Below, piece after piece: positions 60,261 through 64,000 of a stretch of 64,000 bases of DNA. Numbering within the stretch: position 1 is the first letter of the stretch; each line of letters opens with the position of its first letter. Below the pieces are notes generated by a model, which was not told the DNA's origin, searched no databases, and saw nothing but the letters and a program-made list of their open reading frames with translations. This DNA is from Planococcus citri (Eukaryota; Arthropoda; Insecta; Hemiptera; Pseudococcidae). A program made the translations under genes and the position numbers. Location: assembly GCF_950023065.1 (NCBI RefSeq), contig NC_088677.1, positions 11,178,001 through 11,242,000 of the forward strand, read 5' to 3'.

Positions 60261-62000
60261 AATATTTTTCGCTTTTTTTAACCCTCATATCAACCTGCCA
60301 ACATACATCTATTCGACAATAGTAGGTTCAAAATAATGGGAACCTCTGAAACTCCCTCCTGGGATTACTCTCCGACCCAGAATTCATATTTTTTACTCAG
60401 AATAATATGAACTTAAAATACATCTTGTACTGACATTTCATAAAAGTTGAAAATCGTAGGTTTTTCATACTCATTTTTATCTGACGTGACTATTTCTTTT
60501 TAACCCGTCATCACGCTCAGCTCATTTGAAACTATTTCGGGTGAAAACAGAAACCTTCTTGTAATCAGCAAAATAGAGGATGTTTTTCCACTTTTGATTG
60601 TTGTCCCAGTTGTACATAGTTACCCCATCCTTATAATTGTTCTGCGTTCTGCTGGTCGTTCACTTTTTTTTCTGAGTGGAAAATAAAATTAACACATTTT
60701 TTTTTTCTTCATTTATGTCAATTGGAATGATTCAACTGGAATTTCATGACCCCCCCCCCCCTAACAAAAAAAATTAGGATTTACAACTTGTGTATCATTT
60801 TGACAAGTTTTAATTCTTATTTACGCACTTTTGTGCCCATTTTGTAGTTTTATCAATTGATAGGGGGTACTTTATTGAATTTTTGCAGCATTTAAATATT
60901 TGATTTATTTTTTGTAATTTTCAATCATTTTTGGAAATTTTTCACCAAAATCTGCTGTTTGAAATTCTATTTTCAATATTTTTTTATTCATGTACGATTG
61001 ATTTTATTTAGTTGAATGTTCCAATTTACGAGAAATTTATTCTACTTCGTTTTATTACTTTATGAATTTATAAAAAAATATCGAGAAATGATAAATCAGC
61101 TTCGAGTTGATATTTAAAAGCAATTTTAGTTAGCAACCAATGCAACCACCAACCAATATGGTGAAAGCAAATGCAAAAACTATCTTGAAATCAGCGAATA
61201 GCTAATGGCTTGTTTTTTTACTACCAATATATTGCGGATGGCTGGAAAAATTTGCTTAAATGTAAGTAGGTATATTTGAGCATTTTTGTGTTATTTTGCT
61301 TAATTTTTTTGGTAATTTTAAATGAGTTTATAGCCAGAACTTGGCTCAACTCAGCTGCGTTGATTTTTTATCAGTTGATGATAATTTTCAATAATTTTGG
61401 CAGAACATCATTCATTCTATCATGAAATGAAACTATACCAGAGCAAAAGCTTTGAAGAAAAAGATTTTGCATGAAAGCAATCGGCAAACAATGATGCAGC
61501 GAAACCCGCCAATATTGAATTCAAATTCTCAGTTCGGGTTGATCGACCTCCCCCCCCCCCTTCCCAAAAAAAGAAGAATTTTGAAAGTTACTTACTCACC
61601 AGTTCTCTAGCTTCAGTTAGCCCATTGGTTTGAAGACAGTAGTTTGTTGATGAAGTGATTCAACAATGCTAAATTTGTTTGAATATACTTGATAATACCT
61701 AACAAAAGTAAATTAAAAATTAATTTCCTGAAGAAGAAACCTTATTATTTTGTCAATTTAAAAATATCAACCTCCTGCTACCACTCTTCTTCACTTTCTT
61801 CTTCAATAATGTCATAATCTCATCCTTGTGTTTACTTGCGGAAATCATCGGTGGAAATGCTAACGTACCTTTTATGCTGGGTGATTGCTAAAATTAGTAC
61901 CAATATAAAATAATAAAAACATGATATATAAATTAATTACAGAAATGAATACTTACCCAAACCTTATTTTTCTGAAGGCTGAATACATTTTCCAACACTC
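60261..62000 (+). repeat. Modules A, L (60550), D, E, duplicated segment, M
   Basis: A (60310-60530) leads to L at 60550, D with a 12-C run (60750-60761) and E. A poorly matched stretch with a weak landmark follows (60960-61300; L at 61178). 61358-61640 is the partner of 37720-38000, again next to a C run (61550-61560). M at 61680-62000 is the longest copy. Its minus strand reads DYDIIEEESEEEW before a stop. Confidence 0.7.
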
Positions 62001-62960
62001 TACGGCATCATCTTAGGACCTCAAAGAATTGATGGAAAGTGATCTCACTATAGTAGCCTTTGGCCCAAGTATGTACCACACCATTAAAATTTCAGCCGCC
62101 AGTTTTGAGTTTAACTCTCACAGTAAAATTTTGAATTTTAAAATTTCCAAAATCTCTACCTCGACGCTGAGGTTATTCCCATGGCGTTGTCGTGGGAAAA
62201 TTTTGACCCACGTGCTTGACCAGGGGCATGTTTTATTTTACCGTTCAACACTAAAGTTTTCATGTTATATTTTTCAAAGATTATTCAAATTCTTTATTTT
62301 CGATAAAAATATTGGTAGGTTAAAAATCATGGGAACCCCTGAAACAACCTTCCGGGATGACTCACTCTCGAAATACATCTAGTACTGTCATTTTAGAAAA
62401 GTTGGAAATCATAGGGTTTTCATCTAACGCGATTATTTCTTTTAACCCGCCACACTGCTTATTTTGAAACTGTCCCACGTAGAAACATGAACCCTCTTGC
62501 AATCTGACAAGTCAGTTTGCTATTAGCAGATAATGTGTTGCATTAAACAGTATATGAGTTCAAATCTCCCACGACTTACGTAAACAACCAACTAACGAGA
62601 AGTTGACACCACGGAATTACTTTGGTTTTGTTTTTCTTGTGATTCACTGTCAAAACCTCTACACAGGGTATGAGGGTTATCACTTTTTTGAGGGGAGCAC
62701 TCTTTAAGAGGATCTTTGCAATACAGGTCTGAATTTATGATAATTATACCGATCGATTCAAAATCCACGTAGTCCCTGTCAGTTACATGAACGGAAGAGT
62801 GCCACAATTTTATGAACGTTAGAAATCATAGGATTTTCCGGCTCATTTTTATCTGTCGCGATTACTCATTTTTTTTAACCAGTCACACCCCTCACTTGAA
62901 AGTATTTGGTGTCAAAACAAAAACCCTTCTGCAATCAGCGAATATTTTCAGCGTTTAATT
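62001..62960 (+). repeat. Unmatched block, then A, L (62490), N, L (62928)
   Basis: 62001-62310 has no clear partner in the window. A 117-codon + strand frame (62029-62382) runs from it into module A and is therefore unlikely to be a gene. A (62320-62470), L at 62490, a second unmatched stretch, N (62740-62830) and a last landmark at 62928 close the array. Confidence 0.6.
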
Positions 62961-64000
62961 CTGCTCCATAGTTCTGTCTGCTGAAATCAATCTTGGAGGT
63001 CTGGCAATCAAGTTCCAGGAAATGCTTCTGAGATGTAGAAGATACAACACTGGTATGCTGGCAAACACGTTGTTGTGTAGATTAGACCTTCCTTTAATAC
63101 TGGTATAAGTTTCAAGCCAATTGGGTGAATTTTGCAGGATTTATAGCTGTTTAAAGTGAACACGTTAATGTGTAATGTATACATTATAGTGCATTTAACA
63201 TCTATTACACGTTAAGCTCCGAGCACCAGTACAGCAGAGGTAACAAAAATGCATGCAATCTGTTGCCAGTATCAAAAAGCTGTAACTGGTTGAGCACCTA
63301 TAGGTAGCAGTGATTACTGAACTCAGGGTTGTAAAAACCCGGCTAGTGATGTATGAGCTACTTTGTAGATAGCGTAGAAAGCAATGGGAAACTACTACGT
63401 GTTAGCTCAAAAAATGTTGATTCCCTAGAATAATCGCAGTGGCATATAGGCATTCGCCTCACCCTGTTAGGGTACCACTTAATGCGATTTCCAATGTCCT
63501 GTAAAGGATATGGAACCACAACGACGACGACGAAAGTGAACAAGGAAAATGTCTTGAAAGGTGAAACGCGATGTTTAAAAAAATTAAAAAAATGTTTGAG
63601 GAAGATCAGGTGATCAAAACCTCACTAAAAGTAGGCCATGAGATTCTTGTTGCCAAATGGCTGTGAGGAAATGTCCTCTGAGGTGAGTAAAAAATAATTT
63701 TCAGAGGAGATTGACCTCATAAGTCGTTAGTGTAGTCTTCCTTCAACTCAGTGCATCATATTCTTACTCAATGCTCCCATTTAGAAAACTGTTTTGTGTC
63801 TCTCAGAGATGAATTCTTCAAAATTTGAGTGGAGGTTTTTGAGTACTCCTCAAAAATGCAATGGGTGTTGATTCTCAGGTAAAAACCAACTGAGAATGAA
63901 GTAAAGGTCCGTAGGAGTCAAATCTGGGGTGTAGAAATAGTGAGTAGACACTAAGATGTCTTGAGGAGGTGACCATTCCTCCAAGAAGTGATTTGTAACA
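62961..64000. other. Non-array sequence at window end; possible LINE/SINE 3' region
   Basis: No landmark or array module is seen here and the composition is less AT-rich. A stretch at about 63390-63535 (GTAGAAAGCAATGGGAAACT, then CACCCTGTTAGGGTACCAC and CCACAACGACGACGACGAAA) resembles the 3' regions of some insect non-LTR elements, which carry a GGCAATGGGAAAC-type motif and a short microsatellite tail. That resemblance is from memory. Open frames are short, so I call no gene. Confidence 0.4.

Larger units (their letters stand above)
1..62960 (+). repeat. Mosaic array of diverged multi-module repeat
   Basis: The same sequence blocks recur throughout this interval in partly conserved order: A or C, then landmark L, then D, E, F and G. 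L reads CTCTTGCAATCAGC and is usually followed by GATGATGGTTTCTCC. I find it near 1674, 2995, 4246, 4740, 5966, 7103, 8403, 8863, 10120, 11258, 12006, 12353, 15265, 16425, 17300, 17697, 19146, 21097, 22445, 23669, 23939, 26207, 26468, 28159, 30290, 30609, 31468, 32430, 32830, 33540, 35455, 35990, 37529, 38634, 39330, 40524, 41940, 42310, 43009, 44448, 44570, 45534, 46652, 47176, 47627, 48291, 49680, 49986, 50720, 53540, 54457, 55268, 55530, 57038, 57783, 59293, 60550, 61178, 62490 and 62928. All are on the + strand. Copies differ by substitutions and many small indels, so the array is old. I do not recognise the family. It could be an amplified non-autonomous element, a complex satellite, or a degenerate duplicated gene cluster. 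Confidence 0.9.

Noticed and set aside
62029..62382. 117-codon plus-strand open frame
   Set aside because: Its last third lies in module A. No domain, signal peptide or splice context supports it.
1..62960. CRISPR-like array of regularly repeated landmark
   Set aside because: Spacing is irregular (60 bp to over 2 kb), copies are diverged, the intervals are themselves repeats, and the sequence is clearly eukaryotic.
1..64000. Telomeric (TTAGG)n repeats suggested by many TAGG words
   Set aside because: No uninterrupted TTAGG array is present. The TAGG words are single or double 4-bp insertions next to TA and are treated as a separate finding.

Overview
This window looks like an AT-rich (roughly 70% A+T by eye) repeat-dense stretch of an animal nuclear genome, most probably an insect and possibly a hemipteran. 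That assignment is inference. It rests on the transposon families present (mariner, pogo-like, two hAT-type MITEs, a PIF/Harbinger-like MITE, a LINE tail) and on the many TAGGTA/TACCTA words. I see no intact protein-coding gene, no rRNA or tRNA, no CRISPR array and no bacterial operon structure. No open frame exceeds 154 codons, and the longer ones fall in repeats or read through repeat/unique boundaries.

Layout. Nearly everything from 1 to about 62960 is a mosaic of old, diverged copies of one set of sequence modules. A landmark, CTCTTGCAATCAGC followed by GAATAGATGATGGTTTCTCC, occurs about 60 times and always on the + strand. I name the modules as follows. A (core CTTCTGGGATGACTCACC) and C (core TACTCGAGTGGACGAAC) feed into the landmark L. 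D (CAAGGATCTACAACTTTTG), E (TTTCGCGATGATGCG) and F (AATAATGTCTTACTCTGACG) follow it. G is built on TTCGTTCGCGAACGA, B on ACAGGGTGTTCCGAAAGTCG, and M, N, P and Q are further recurring blocks. In the first 16.7 kb they form a higher-order tandem repeat with a period of about 4.1-4.3 kb (1181, 5462, 9602, 13728). A 1.9-kb segment is then duplicated (11460-13320 and 16736-18700). From about 30 to 62 kb modules A, P, M and N dominate, in scrambled segmental duplications.

Into this array younger elements have inserted. Because the array supplies paralogous copies of each site, several insertions can be checked against an empty site inside the same window. They are: a roughly 210-250 bp MITE with long terminal inverted repeats (7 copies, amplified with the array); a candidate solo LTR (19361-20698) inside one of those MITEs, itself carrying a nearly perfect foldback mariner (19654-20420) with TA duplications; hAT-type MITEs at 29370-29981 and 39570-40127, each with an exact 8-bp duplication; a PIF/Harbinger-like MITE at 34150-35117; an unclassified 448-bp insert at 43564-44011; a pogo-like MITE at 51078-51905; and a 5'-truncated LINE tail at 51955-52540. 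Two paralogous remnants of a hAT-like transposase/ZBED-type protein lie at 27395-27645 and 60000-60260 on the minus strand.

The most interesting signals are four. (1) Paralogous repeat copies repeatedly differ by a 4-bp GGTA or CCTA inserted next to a TA dinucleotide, leaving TAGGTA or TACCTA. (2) The landmark has strict one-strand orientation while the C module occurs on both strands and forms hairpins. (3) Short exon-like minus-strand blocks recur (an acidic EEEW-type peptide beside GTAAGT) and may be remains of an amplified multi-exon gene. (4) There is a nested MITE > LTR > foldback-mariner stack. The last kilobase (about 62960-64000) is different in texture and appears to leave the array.
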